A stretch of 64,000 nt of DNA from Myxococcus qinghaiensis (GTDB lineage: Bacteria > Myxococcota > Myxococcia > Myxococcales > Myxococcaceae). The notes under the pieces were generated by a model. The model had not been told where the DNA came from. It made no database searches and was given only the letters and a program-made list of their open reading frames with translations. Every line of letters starts with the position of its first letter. Position 1 is the stretch's first letter. The translations under genes and the position numbers were made by a program. The stretch spans positions 1-64,000 of the forward strand of contig NZ_JAKCFA010000025.1 of NCBI RefSeq assembly GCF_024198215.1. The letters are read 5' to 3'. Shown one piece after another: positions 25,949 to 34,298 of the stretch.

Positions 25949-27426
25949 GGCAGGTGGGCCCGCTTCTCACGCTCGACGAGCGCCCGGTCCGCCAGGAACG
26001 CGACCAGCAACGCCACGCCCACCACGAAGGTGGCCAGGGGCCACGTCATCTCCGGCTCGCCCGTGGAGTAGTCATGGGTTCCGAAGTTCGCCAGACCCAC
26101 CACCGGATTCAGGAGGTTCAGCAGCGGGTCCCCCATGTCGAACCCCGTCAGCTCCGCCAGCAACGGAGGCAGGCCCGCCGCCACGCCGACCGCCGCCACG
26201 AAGAGCAACCGCACCGACGCGGGCGACGAGAACCGGTCCGAGCGCGGCATCCGCCCCAACACCAACGCCAGGGACAGATAGAGCACCGCGTAGGCCGGCA
26301 TCACCATCATCAGCATCCGCATGGCCTCGCTGTTGGAGTTCCTGTCGTCCGACACGAGCGCCAACGCCCCCCACACCGCGGCCCAGGCCACGAACAGGAG
26401 CACCGTCAGCCGGAAGCCTCGCAGCGCCCCCGGACGGAACAGCGACAGCGGCCCCGTGCCAGGGCGCAGCGCACGGGCCTGCCCATCCACGTCCGAGACA
26501 AGGAAGAGCCCGACGAAGGTCAGGTGCACCGTGCCGCAGATGGAGAAGATCTCCGTCACCACGTGCTTGCGGTCCTCGTACCACCAGAAACCCAGGCCCA
26601 CGAGCAGGGCCACCAGCATCTGCGCCACCACCGCCCGCCGAGGCCCCTTCGTGTAGTCCTCCGTGGAGAGCGACAGCCGCGACGCGGCCACCTCGAACAA
26701 CAGCCAGCCATCCAGGAGCATCACCCCCAGCCCCACGCCCGTCGCCAACTGCACTCCATACTTGCTCAACAGCCGGCTGCCCGAGTCGCTCAGCGCGCCC
26801 CCGACGCCCAGCGCCGTGCTGAAGGCCATGCCCAGCGCCCCCAGCACCACGAAGTGCACGAAGGCGCGCCCCATCCGACTGTCCGCCAGCGTCGCCGCGC
26901 ACACCGCCACCACGGTGAGGAACACGAGCCACGCCCCACCCAACCCCAGCACCGTGAGAATGGACGGCAGTGAGATGCCATTGAGGTAGTAGCTGAAGAG
27001 CAGGAAGGGCCCCACCGCGGAGGCATACAGCCCCGCCTGCACCAGCGCCGAGGCCACCTTGCCCCGCAGAATCTTGCGAGGCCCCAGCCCCGTGAGCACC
27101 AACAGCACCCACGTGTCGTCCTCGCGCTCGCGCGCCAGGGAGCGGTACGCGCCGTACGGAATGACGAAGTAGTGCGCCACGGCCAGGCAGATGAAGAACG
27201 CGAAGAAGTAGGCCTGGCCATGATGGGAGAACGACAGCTCCCGCGTCTGGACGAACGCCACGAGCGCCAGCACCACGCAGGCAATCAGGTTCAACCCGAA
27301 GCTCGCCCAGAAGATGCGCGTGCGCAGGCCCTGACGGACCTCCTTCACCACCAGCGGGTTGAGGCGGTCTCCCCATCGCTCCTGGAAGGACCCGCCTCCC
27401 ACGCTCGACTCCACCGGCGCGCTCAA
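25945..27426 (-). CDS. ABC transporter permease (ABC-2 type)
   Basis: 493 residues from a TTG at 27426, which follows GGGGAGG and overlaps the ATPase stop (TTGA). The first helix follows LNPLVVKEVRQGLRTR, the entry typical of ABC-2 permeases, and about twelve hydrophobic segments are visible. A conserved cytoplasmic loop reads YRSLAREREDDTWVLLVLTGL with GPRKILRGKV after it, the coupling-helix region. It should form the membrane part of the transporter whose ATPase is encoded immediately upstream. The substrate is unknown. Its place inside a MoxR/VWA operon suggests export or extraction of an envelope component. Confidence 0.92.
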   Translation of the reverse strand: MSAPVESSVGGGSFQERWGDRLNPLVVKEVRQGLRTRIFWASFGLNLIACVVLALVAFVQTRELSFSHHGQAYFFAFFICLAVAHYFVIPYGAYRSLAREREDDTWVLLVLTGLGPRKILRGKVASALVQAGLYASAVGPFLLFSYYLNGISLPSILTVLGLGGAWLVFLTVVAVCAATLADSRMGRAFVHFVVLGALGMAFSTALGVGGALSDSGSRLLSKYGVQLATGVGLGVMLLDGWLLFEVAASRLSLSTEDYTKGPRRAVVAQMLVALLVGLGFWWYEDRKHVVTEIFSICGTVHLTFVGLFLVSDVDGQARALRPGTGPLSLFRPGALRGFRLTVLLFVAWAAVWGALALVSDDRNSNSEAMRMLMMVMPAYAVLYLSLALVLGRMPRSDRFSSPASVRLLFVAAVGVAAGLPPLLAELTGFDMGDPLLNLLNPVVGLANFGTHDYSTGEPEMTWPLATFVVGVALLVAFLADRALVEREKRAHLP

Positions 27427-28406
27427 GCGAGCCTCCCCTTCGTCACCGTCATGAAGGCGTCCTCGAGGTTGCGCTCCCGCGTGCCGAAGAAGCACACCGG
27501 CAGGCCCGCCGTCACCAGGACCGCCAGCAGCGCCGCCGCCGCCGCGTCCACCTGCCCCGCGCCGCCACCGGACTCCAACTCCAGCTCCACCCTCAAGGAC
27601 TCACCCTCGCGCGAGACGCGCGCCACGCGCGGCTGCTCCAGCAGCAGTCGCTCCGCCCGCGCCCACGCAGCCTCCAGGCCCTCGCCCGCCGCCAGCCGCA
27701 CTGTCAGCTCCACCGCGGCGACGCCCGTGCCCTGCCGGAGGATGTCCTCCACCTTGCCCGTGGCCAGCAGGCGCCCCTGCTCGATGATGGCGCACGTGTC
27801 ACAGATTTCAGCCAGCTCCGTGAGGATGTGGCTGGAGATGATGACCGCCTTGCCCTGGTCCGCCAGCGCGCGCAGCAGCTCGCGCAGCTCGATGCGGGCC
27901 CTCGGGTCCAGGCCGTCCGCCGGCTCGTCCAGGAGCAGCAGGCTCGGGTCGTGAAGCAGCGTGCGCCCCAGCGCCACGCGCTGCCGCATGCCCTTGGACA
28001 GCGCCGTGGTGAGCCTGTCCGCCAACGGCACCAGCCCCGTGAAGCCCATCACCGACTCCACGCGCTGGCGCCGCTTCGCGCCCGTCAGCCCATACGCGCG
28101 CGCGAAGAAGTCCAGGAACTCGAAGACCGTGACGTCGTCGTAGGTGCCATACCGGTCCGGCATGTAGCCGATGAGCGGACGCACCTTGTCCGGCGTGTCC
28201 ACCAGCGAGTGGCCGCCCAGCAGCACCTCGCCCGACGTGGGCGCATCCAGCGTCGCCAGGATGCGCAGCGTGGTGCTCTTGCCCGCGCCGTTGGGACCGA
28301 TGAAGCCCAGGATGCTGCCCGGCTCCAGGTTGAAGGACACGTCATCCACCGCCCTGAGCGGGCCGTAGTCGCGCCGCAGCCCCTTCACCTCCAGCAGCGG
28401 GCTCAT
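27423..28406 (-). CDS. ABC transporter ATP-binding protein
   Basis: 327 residues. Walker A is GPNGAGKST (37-45), the signature loop is ALSKGMRQRVALGRTL and Walker B is LLLLDEPADGLDPRAR, followed by the switch His in IISSHILTELAEI. The C-terminal 90 residues form the extra domain of ABC-2 type (drug/polysaccharide/NatA-like) ATPases. The ATG overlaps the upstream stop (ATGA) and the TGA overlaps the TTG of the permease gene, so subunit stoichiometry is probably set by coupling. Confidence 0.95.
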   Translation of the reverse strand: MSPLLEVKGLRRDYGPLRAVDDVSFNLEPGSILGFIGPNGAGKSTTLRILATLDAPTSGEVLLGGHSLVDTPDKVRPLIGYMPDRYGTYDDVTVFEFLDFFARAYGLTGAKRRQRVESVMGFTGLVPLADRLTTALSKGMRQRVALGRTLLHDPSLLLLDEPADGLDPRARIELRELLRALADQGKAVIISSHILTELAEICDTCAIIEQGRLLATGKVEDILRQGTGVAAVELTVRLAAGEGLEAAWARAERLLLEQPRVARVSREGESLRVELELESGGGAGQVDAAAAALLAVLVTAGLPVCFFGTRERNLEDAFMTVTKGRLA

Positions 28407-30163
28407 GGCTTCACCTCGCCCCGGATGAAATGCACCCCGGCATCCACCTCGGTGGGAAAGCCGCTGGTCGGCATCAACCCCGGCCCGCTCAACCGCGCGA
28501 TGAAGCCATTCTCAGGAGTGTTCGCGCCAAAGGGCCCCAGGGCGTTCGTCAGCCGCAGCGCGCCGCCCTCCCCCAGGCCCTGGCTCACCGAGAAATCCTT
28601 CGCGTCCTCCGGCTCCACCACGGTGAGCGCACCCTCTTCGCCCTCCGACAAGACGGGCAGACGCCACAGCTTTCCATCCAGCCGCAGGTACCCTTCCTCC
28701 AACCGCGCCCCCAGGGCGTTCTGGATGCGAGGCGTCTCTCCCGCGCGTTTCACCACCAGCCGCGCGCGCGAGGGGAGGACGGCCACCTCACCCCACTCGC
28801 GATACGTCCTCGGCGGAAGAAAGCCGTCGCCCACCGTGAGTCCTCCGGTCCAATCCATGTCCGCCAGCGAATCCTCATCCTCGGGAGGCGGCAGGAGCAC
28901 GCTGGCGGAGGGCAGGCGCACCACGTCCGGAGACAGGTTGGCGTACCAGGCGCTCAGGCCCACCGTCACCGCGCGGGAGCGCGCTCCGTCCAGCCACGTC
29001 AGGCTGTAGCGCGCGGTGTGCACGGCGAAGCCATCCACCAGCACGGACCAGAAGATGAGCGCCAGGCACGTCACCACGGAGATGGCCGGCACCGCGATGA
29101 GGACCGCCACGGGCCCTCGTCGTCTCGCCAACCACCAGGCCCCCGGGCCCACCGCCAACGCGAAGGCGGAGATGACCAGCAGGAAGCGGCCCACCGGCGT
29201 GCGGGCATTGGTCAGCAGGGGCTGCGCCTCGCGCCGCTCTCCCATCACCGACCCCACCCAGCGCTGCTGCGCGCCCACGGGAATCACCGGGCCACGCGCA
29301 GCCGGCTCGACGCTGCTGACGCCTCCGCGAATCCGCGCCTGGCACTCCAGCGCGACGCCGTCACACGTCCACACCTTGCCGAAGCCATAGGGCATCTCCG
29401 GGGTCATCGCCTCCGGGAGCAGCGGCAGGCGCTCACGCAAGTCCCTGGAGGGGCGCGTGACGACCAGCGTCCCTCCCGACACGGCGTAGGCCTCCAGCAC
29501 GGCCCACACATCCGCAGGCACCACCGTGGCCTCGTCCGTGATGACCACCATCTCGAAGCCCACGTAGGCGGCCAGCTCACGCGGTGCATCCCGCGCCTCA
29601 AGGAAGCGGGCGGAGAAGTACGGCTCGTCCTGCTCCCCCGTCTTCGTCAGCGCGGTGGCGGCCTCGAAGTCCGCCACGCTCCCCACCACCATCACCGGCT
29701 CGAAGCGGTCGGAGTCGGCGTAGAGCGACTCGTTGATGGGGGCCACGCCGGGAGCGAGGACGAGCACGGTGACCGAGTGCCACGCCACGGGCAGCGGCAC
29801 CCATGTGACGACGCGCTGCCGGGGCCCCACCTCCACCTCGCGCACCACGGCGCGCGTGGTGTCGCCATAGGCGGGGCTGAAGGACAGGCGCACCGGGAGC
29901 GGCTGGGGCCCGCTGTTGTTCAGCACCACCTGCGTCGCCCAGTACCCGCGCTGGGGCTTCAGCGCGCCGCCGTGCAGCGTGACGCGCAGGGGGCCCCAGG
30001 TGTTGGAGTCCGCGCTGCCACTCGCCTCGCGATAGCCGTAGGGCGCACGGGCGGCCTCGGCGGCCTCGGCGATTTCCACCGCGACGGGTGGGCTCTTGAT
30101 GGGGGGTGGCGGTGGTGACGTGCCCAGCAAGAGCCACAGCGAGAGCATCGCGACGCTAGTCAC
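28403..30163 (-). CDS. Membrane protein of the MoxR/ABC operon, DUF4350/GATase-like
   Basis: 586 residues from a GTG at 30163, with GAGGTG just upstream and an eight-base overlap with moxR; an ATG at 30148 is the alternative. A short signal (LSLWLLLGTSPPPPP) leads to a beta-rich extracytoplasmic region with PQPLPVRLSFSPAYGDTTR. Then comes a Rossmann-like part (MVVITDEATVVPADVWAVLE, then SGGTLVVTRPS) of the kind seen in DUF4350 and intraflagellar GATase-like proteins. Two membrane helices follow (FLLVISAFALAVGPGAWWLA; VLIAVPAISVVTCLALIF) and then a C-terminal beta domain. The function is unknown, probably a periplasmic partner of the transporter. Confidence 0.83.
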   Translation of the reverse strand: MTSVAMLSLWLLLGTSPPPPPIKSPPVAVEIAEAAEAARAPYGYREASGSADSNTWGPLRVTLHGGALKPQRGYWATQVVLNNSGPQPLPVRLSFSPAYGDTTRAVVREVEVGPRQRVVTWVPLPVAWHSVTVLVLAPGVAPINESLYADSDRFEPVMVVGSVADFEAATALTKTGEQDEPYFSARFLEARDAPRELAAYVGFEMVVITDEATVVPADVWAVLEAYAVSGGTLVVTRPSRDLRERLPLLPEAMTPEMPYGFGKVWTCDGVALECQARIRGGVSSVEPAARGPVIPVGAQQRWVGSVMGERREAQPLLTNARTPVGRFLLVISAFALAVGPGAWWLARRRGPVAVLIAVPAISVVTCLALIFWSVLVDGFAVHTARYSLTWLDGARSRAVTVGLSAWYANLSPDVVRLPSASVLLPPPEDEDSLADMDWTGGLTVGDGFLPPRTYREWGEVAVLPSRARLVVKRAGETPRIQNALGARLEEGYLRLDGKLWRLPVLSEGEEGALTVVEPEDAKDFSVSQGLGEGGALRLTNALGPFGANTPENGFIARLSGPGLMPTSGFPTEVDAGVHFIRGEVKP

Positions 30164-31154
30164 GCGGCACCTCGGGCACGGCCTGGAGCAGCGCGCGGAC
30201 CACGTCCGGCGATGACACCTTCTCCAGGGAGGCCTCGTAGGCGAGCACCAGCCGGTGGTTGAGCGCGGCGGGCGCGGCGGCCACCACGTCGTCGAAGCCC
30301 ACGTTGGGCCGTCCACTCAAGAGCGCACGCGCGCGTCCGGCGGCGGCGAGCGCGAGCGCGGCGCGGGGGCTCGCGCCATAGCGCACGAAGCGGCGCACGG
30401 CGTCGGGCGCGGAGGCCTGGCGCGGGTCGCTGGCTTCCACCAGCCGGCCGATGAAGTCCGCCACGGGCCCGGGCAGGTGCACGCGGTCCGCGGCGGCGAA
30501 CAGGCGCGCGAGGCCCTCTGCATCCAGCACGGGGGACAGCTCCGGCGGCGCGCCGCGCACGCGCGTGGTGAGCAGCGCGCGCAGCGTCTTGGCGCCCACG
30601 GGTGGCACCTGGATGCGGAAGAGGAAGCGGTCCAGCTGCGCCTCGGGCAGCGGGTAGGTGCCCTCCAGCTCGATGGGGTTCTGCGTGGCCAGCACGAAGA
30701 ACGGGTCCGGCAGCGTCCGCGTCTGGCCGAGCACCGTCACCCGGCGCTCCTGCATGGCCTCCAGCAGCGCGGACTGCGTCTTGGGACTGGAGCGGTTGAT
30801 TTCGTCCGCCAGCACCAGGCTCGCGAACAGCGGCCCCTCGCGGAAGACGAACTCGCGGCGCCCCTCTCCCTCCAACACGTAGGTGCCGGTGATGTCGCCG
30901 GGCAGCAGGTCCGGGGTGAACTGGATGCGACGGAAGGGCAGCGCGAGCAGCTTCGCCAGCGACTTGCACAGCTCCGTCTTCCCCAGGCCGGGCAGGCCCT
31001 CCAGCAGCACGTGCCCGCGCGCGAGCACCGCGACGACGACCTGCTCGACGACGGACTCCTGGTCCAACAGCACCGTGTTCAGGTTGTCCCTGAGCCGGGC
31101 CGCCACCTCCGCCGCCCCCTGCGCCTCGGCGGGACTGAGAAGCTCCGCTGCCAC
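30156..31154 (-). CDS. MoxR family AAA+ ATPase
   Basis: 332 residues from a GTG at 31154, which follows GGGGAG six bases upstream. Walker A is GLPGLGKT (53-60). Further landmarks are the MoxR signatures RIQFTPDLLPGDITGTYV, LVLADEINRSSPKTQSALLE (Walker B), FVLATQNPIELEGTYPLPEA (sensor 1) and LDRFLFRI. MoxR ATPases act as chaperone-like activators for VWA-containing partners; three VWA/DUF58 proteins are encoded downstream in this operon. A GTG at 31187 would overlap the upstream gene by 14 bases and is less likely. Confidence 0.95.
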   Translation of the reverse strand: MAAELLSPAEAQGAAEVAARLRDNLNTVLLDQESVVEQVVVAVLARGHVLLEGLPGLGKTELCKSLAKLLALPFRRIQFTPDLLPGDITGTYVLEGEGRREFVFREGPLFASLVLADEINRSSPKTQSALLEAMQERRVTVLGQTRTLPDPFFVLATQNPIELEGTYPLPEAQLDRFLFRIQVPPVGAKTLRALLTTRVRGAPPELSPVLDAEGLARLFAAADRVHLPGPVADFIGRLVEASDPRQASAPDAVRRFVRYGASPRAALALAAAGRARALLSGRPNVGFDDVVAAAPAALNHRLVLAYEASLEKVSSPDVVRALLQAVPEVPRD

Positions 31155-31173
31155 GTGTGTCTCCCCTTCCAGA

Positions 31174-32784
31174 CTACTCGCCACCAAAGTACCGCTTCAC
31201 GAGGTCGCGGTTGCGCGGCAACAACGGCTGCGCCCCCGGCCCCGCCGTCGCCTCACCCCGCGCGCTCGTTCCCCGCGAGCCCGCCCCTCCCGACGCCCCT
31301 GTGTTCCGCCGGGGGTCCGCCGCCTCGAGCCCCCAGAGCTCTCCGGCCTCGCCGCCCTGTCCCTCCGGAAGCGGCTCGAACGCGAGGCGGTCCGGGTCCA
31401 TCTCCGCCTCACCCCCGAAGAAGAGCGAACCAGGCCCGCCACCCTCCGTCCCCGTGCCCCTGTGTGTCCCACGGCTCGCATGGCCTTTGTTCCCCTGTCC
31501 CTGTCCTTCGCCCTGCCCCTCGCCTTCACCTTCGCCCTGTCCCTGTCCCTGTCCTTCGCCCTGCCCCTCGCCCTCACCCCGTTGCTCGCCGCCCTGTCCG
31601 GGTCGGGACGCACCTTCACCGCGCTCGCCCGCGCCCTGCCGCTGACGCGGGCCCGAGCGTTGTGAGCTCGCCTGCTGGCCCTGGCCCTCGCGCGGCTCGA
31701 AGCGCTGCGCGAGGGACTGCTGTCGACGCTCCAGCGACTGGCGAAGTTCCGAAATCTGGTCCGGAGCGCCCGCGGCCTGAGCGCGGGCCTGGGCCTGCCG
31801 CTGGGCCTGGGCCTGCTCCTTCGTGCCCGCCGTGCCCTGCTGTCCCGACGGAGAGGTGCCCTGCGTCCCGTTCGGGTCCTGTCCCTGCTGCCCCTGTTGT
31901 CCTTCACCCGAGCGAGCCGAGGCCTCACCCTGCTCCTGGGAGTCCTCGCCCTCCGACGGGGACTCGCCGCTCGCCACCTCCGAGGGATTCAGCCCCATGA
32001 GGGCGCGCTCCAGCGCCTCGCGCTCACGAGACGCGGACTCGGCGCCCCCCGCCGCGCCCAGGGCCTCCTCCAAATCTCGCGCGGCCTCGGAGGCCTGGGC
32101 CAGCTCGGCGGCGGCCTCGGCGGCGCGCTCGGCGAGTCGTCGCTCCAATGAGTCAGCGGCCTCCCAGTCGCCGGAGTCGAAGCGACCGGCGGCGACCTCC
32201 TCGGCCAGTCGGCGCAGCTCGTCCTCCACCGCCTCGCCCAGCGGCTCCTCCCGAGCCAGCGCCTCCGCCTGCGCCTTCACCGCCTCCACCTTCGCGGCCG
32301 CGGCGGCATGGGGAGCGCGAGGCCCCCGGGGCGCGGGCAACGGAAGCAGGAAGCCGACGAGCAGGAACAAGAGCGCGCCCGAGAGCGCCCCCACCGGACG
32401 GCGCCACGCCACCACGGGCGGCTTCACGTCACGGACGAGCTGATTGACTGTCAGCTCCCACTCGCCCACGGGCCGCTCCAGCCGCGTCAGCAGCAGCCCA
32501 CCCGCGTTGGCCGAGCGGTCCGCGAGCACGGCCGCCTGCTCCAGCGAGACGCCGCGCGCGCGAGCCCGGAGCCAGCCCCACGTCATCCCCACGAGGACCA
32601 GCGGAGGCAGGAGCCAGACACACGCGTCACGCAAGAGCAGCCGGGCGAGCACGCAGGCCGTGACGGTGGCCCACAGGGGAACGACGCTCGCCTGGGCCCA
32701 GGCCACGGCGTTGAGACGCCGTTGCACGCGTCGCACCGGGGCGAGCACGAGAGCCTGGAGGCGACGTTCTTCGCTGGCGGCCAT
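31174..32784 (-). CDS. Membrane protein with long Gln/Gly/Glu-rich disordered region, first gene of the MoxR operon
   Basis: 536 residues. Membrane helices lie near 35-70 (VVPLWATVTACVLARLLL, WLLPPLVLVGMTWGWL) and 130-150 (LSGALLFLLVGFLLPLPA). Residues 160-260 are an Ala/Glu/Arg coiled coil. Residues 270-450 are low complexity, made of GEGQ, GQGQ and QAQA repeats, encoded by a run of near-identical 6-base units at about 31495-31590. The C-terminus has a short ordered segment (LAFEPLPEGQGG, and DLVKRYFGGE at the end). I do not recognise a family; proteins of this build occur at the head of MoxR-DUF58-BatA operons. It is 19 bases from moxR. Confidence 0.8.
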   Translation of the reverse strand: MAASEERRLQALVLAPVRRVQRRLNAVAWAQASVVPLWATVTACVLARLLLRDACVWLLPPLVLVGMTWGWLRARARGVSLEQAAVLADRSANAGGLLLTRLERPVGEWELTVNQLVRDVKPPVVAWRRPVGALSGALLFLLVGFLLPLPAPRGPRAPHAAAAAKVEAVKAQAEALAREEPLGEAVEDELRRLAEEVAAGRFDSGDWEAADSLERRLAERAAEAAAELAQASEAARDLEEALGAAGGAESASREREALERALMGLNPSEVASGESPSEGEDSQEQGEASARSGEGQQGQQGQDPNGTQGTSPSGQQGTAGTKEQAQAQRQAQARAQAAGAPDQISELRQSLERRQQSLAQRFEPREGQGQQASSQRSGPRQRQGAGERGEGASRPGQGGEQRGEGEGQGEGQGQGQGEGEGEGQGEGQGQGNKGHASRGTHRGTGTEGGGPGSLFFGGEAEMDPDRLAFEPLPEGQGGEAGELWGLEAADPRRNTGASGGAGSRGTSARGEATAGPGAQPLLPRNRDLVKRYFGGE

Positions 32785-32853
32785 GAGGAAGCGCTAGTGT
32801 CGGACACTCGGACGGCCCCTACAAGCCGCGTGGAGCGGGAACAGCGCACGCCG

Positions 32854-32877
32854 GGTCCCCTGGACGGAAAGGACCCA
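32854..32877 (-). terminator. Hairpin after the first metalloprotease gene
   Basis: GGGTCC and GGACCC pair around a 12-base loop inside a GC-rich segment, 23 bases downstream of the reverse-strand stop at 32900 and before the start of the MoxR operon. Confidence 0.5.
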
Positions 32878-32899
32878 GCGGCGGGATTGGACACCGGGA

Positions 32900-34141
32900 C
32901 TACGGAGTGCGGTCCGGTTCCACGGTGAGGCAGGGCTCCATCTTGTCCGGGGCGACGAGGAACGCGCTCTCGCGGCTCAGGCTCCGCAAGGCCCCCAGCT
33001 GGGAGTCGCCAATCTCCCCGGCCCCGTCATAGACCAGGGCCTGCCAGTCGTTCTGCGACGCGGGGAACACGTTGTTCTTCGCACCGTTGTGGTTGAGGTC
33101 CAGGGCGTAGCTCGTGGCCTCGATGACGAAGTTGGCATTGAAGCTGAGATTGGCGCTCGCGTTGCCGATGACCAGGCGGTTGTTGAAGCGAAGCCCTCCG
33201 ATGAGCGCGAGGTCCGCCTCGGTGGTGGGAGCGACCGGCGTGAAGGCCGCGACCTCGTTGATGGTCGCCTCGTTGAAGGACGCAATCCGCACGCGCGAGT
33301 AGTCGAGCACGTTGGGCACACCGCCCATGGTGAAGCCATGGAGCTGGTACTCGTTGTTCATGATGCTCAGGTAGTTGGGCTTGAAGTGGGCGTTGTCGTT
33401 CCCACCGTGGCGCAGGCCGATGTTGTGCCCCAACTCGTGCATGAGGGTCCCTGCCAGTTGAAGCGCCGTGCCACCTCCAGCGAAGCCCAGGGTCACCACG
33501 AAGTCATGGCCGGGGATGCCTCGAGAGCTGCCGCTGGCGGTCCCGCCGCTGTGTTGGTTCGCGAGCAGCATGTAATGGAAGAACGGCGCCCGGCTCGCCT
33601 CGAAGTACTTCGCCTTGATGAGGTCGAACTCCGTCCAGACGGGGTCCAGGTCCTGGTCCGCGTCCGCCGCGGAAATCTGTTCGTCCACCATCAGGTGCAA
33701 CGAGACGCCCGTGGAGCCATCCGGGTTGCTGACCGGCGCGGTGGTGAACGCCGAGATGACGCGGTCCAGCGTCGTCTGTGCGGGCAGGAAGCCGGGGTAA
33801 TAGTCCACCTCCACGAAGAGGTCCTTCCTCCGCGGATTCGCGCCCAGGGAGGGCAGGTCCACGCCATCGAGTCCGTACGCCTCCGCGTAGTCGCTCAGAC
33901 GGTCACCGTCCGTATCGGAGCTGTCGGGATGGGTGCCCAGGATGGCTTCCACCCCGTCACAGATTCCGTCCTGGTCCGTGTCCGGGGATTCGGGCAGACA
34001 CCCGGGCGGGGGAGGCGGGGCCAGGGCCACGCCCTGACGGGTGCTCGCCATCGGTGCCTCCTGGCCGCCGGTGCCACCACATCCGTTCAACCCGAGGAAC
34101 AGCAGAGAAGCGGTCAGCAGCGCCTTCTGAAGCTGGCTCAT
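32900..34141 (-). CDS. Secreted metzincin-type zinc metalloprotease, tandem copy 1
   Basis: 413 residues from the ATG at 34141, which has AAGGAAG upstream. The N-terminus is a lipoprotein-type signal (LLTASLLFLGLNGC). Residues 45-85 hold thrombospondin type-3-like calcium motifs (DTDQDGICDGVE, DSSDTDGDRLSDYAEAYG). The zinc site HELGHNIGLRH begins at H235 (E236 catalytic; H239 and H245 ligands), and the Met-turn region reads NYLSIMNNEYQ. It is probably lipid-anchored or secreted and calcium-stabilised, with extracellular proteolysis as its role. It is a paralogue of the adjacent gene, with the same length and all catalytic residues kept in both. Its substrate is unknown. Confidence 0.9.
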   Translation of the reverse strand: MSQLQKALLTASLLFLGLNGCGGTGGQEAPMASTRQGVALAPPPPPGCLPESPDTDQDGICDGVEAILGTHPDSSDTDGDRLSDYAEAYGLDGVDLPSLGANPRRKDLFVEVDYYPGFLPAQTTLDRVISAFTTAPVSNPDGSTGVSLHLMVDEQISAADADQDLDPVWTEFDLIKAKYFEASRAPFFHYMLLANQHSGGTASGSSRGIPGHDFVVTLGFAGGGTALQLAGTLMHELGHNIGLRHGGNDNAHFKPNYLSIMNNEYQLHGFTMGGVPNVLDYSRVRIASFNEATINEVAAFTPVAPTTEADLALIGGLRFNNRLVIGNASANLSFNANFVIEATSYALDLNHNGAKNNVFPASQNDWQALVYDGAGEIGDSQLGALRSLSRESAFLVAPDKMEPCLTVEPDRTP

Positions 34142-34234
34142 ACACTTCCTTTGCGAAGCGAGGACATGCATCACACCCGACGGCGCATTCCTTTCGGCGC
34201 GCCCCCTGTCGCCTTCATGCCCATCCAAACCGCG

Positions 34235-34268
34235 AGGGCCGAGCCCCCGGAGAGGAGGACTCGGCCCT
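34235..34268 (-). terminator. Hairpin after metalloprotease copy 2
   Basis: AGGGCCGAG (34235-34243) pairs perfectly with CTCGGCCCT (34260-34268), 31 bases beyond the reverse-strand stop at 34299. The same stem type recurs at 35725-35756. Confidence 0.65.
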
Positions 34269-34298
34269 GGGATGCGAAGGTTCCCTTGGAGCGAAGGA

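Noticed and set aside
31495..31590. Short CCCTGTCC-type DNA repeats that could be taken for a CRISPR or VNTR array
   Set aside because: They are codon repeats encoding the GEGQ tract; no spacers of regular length.
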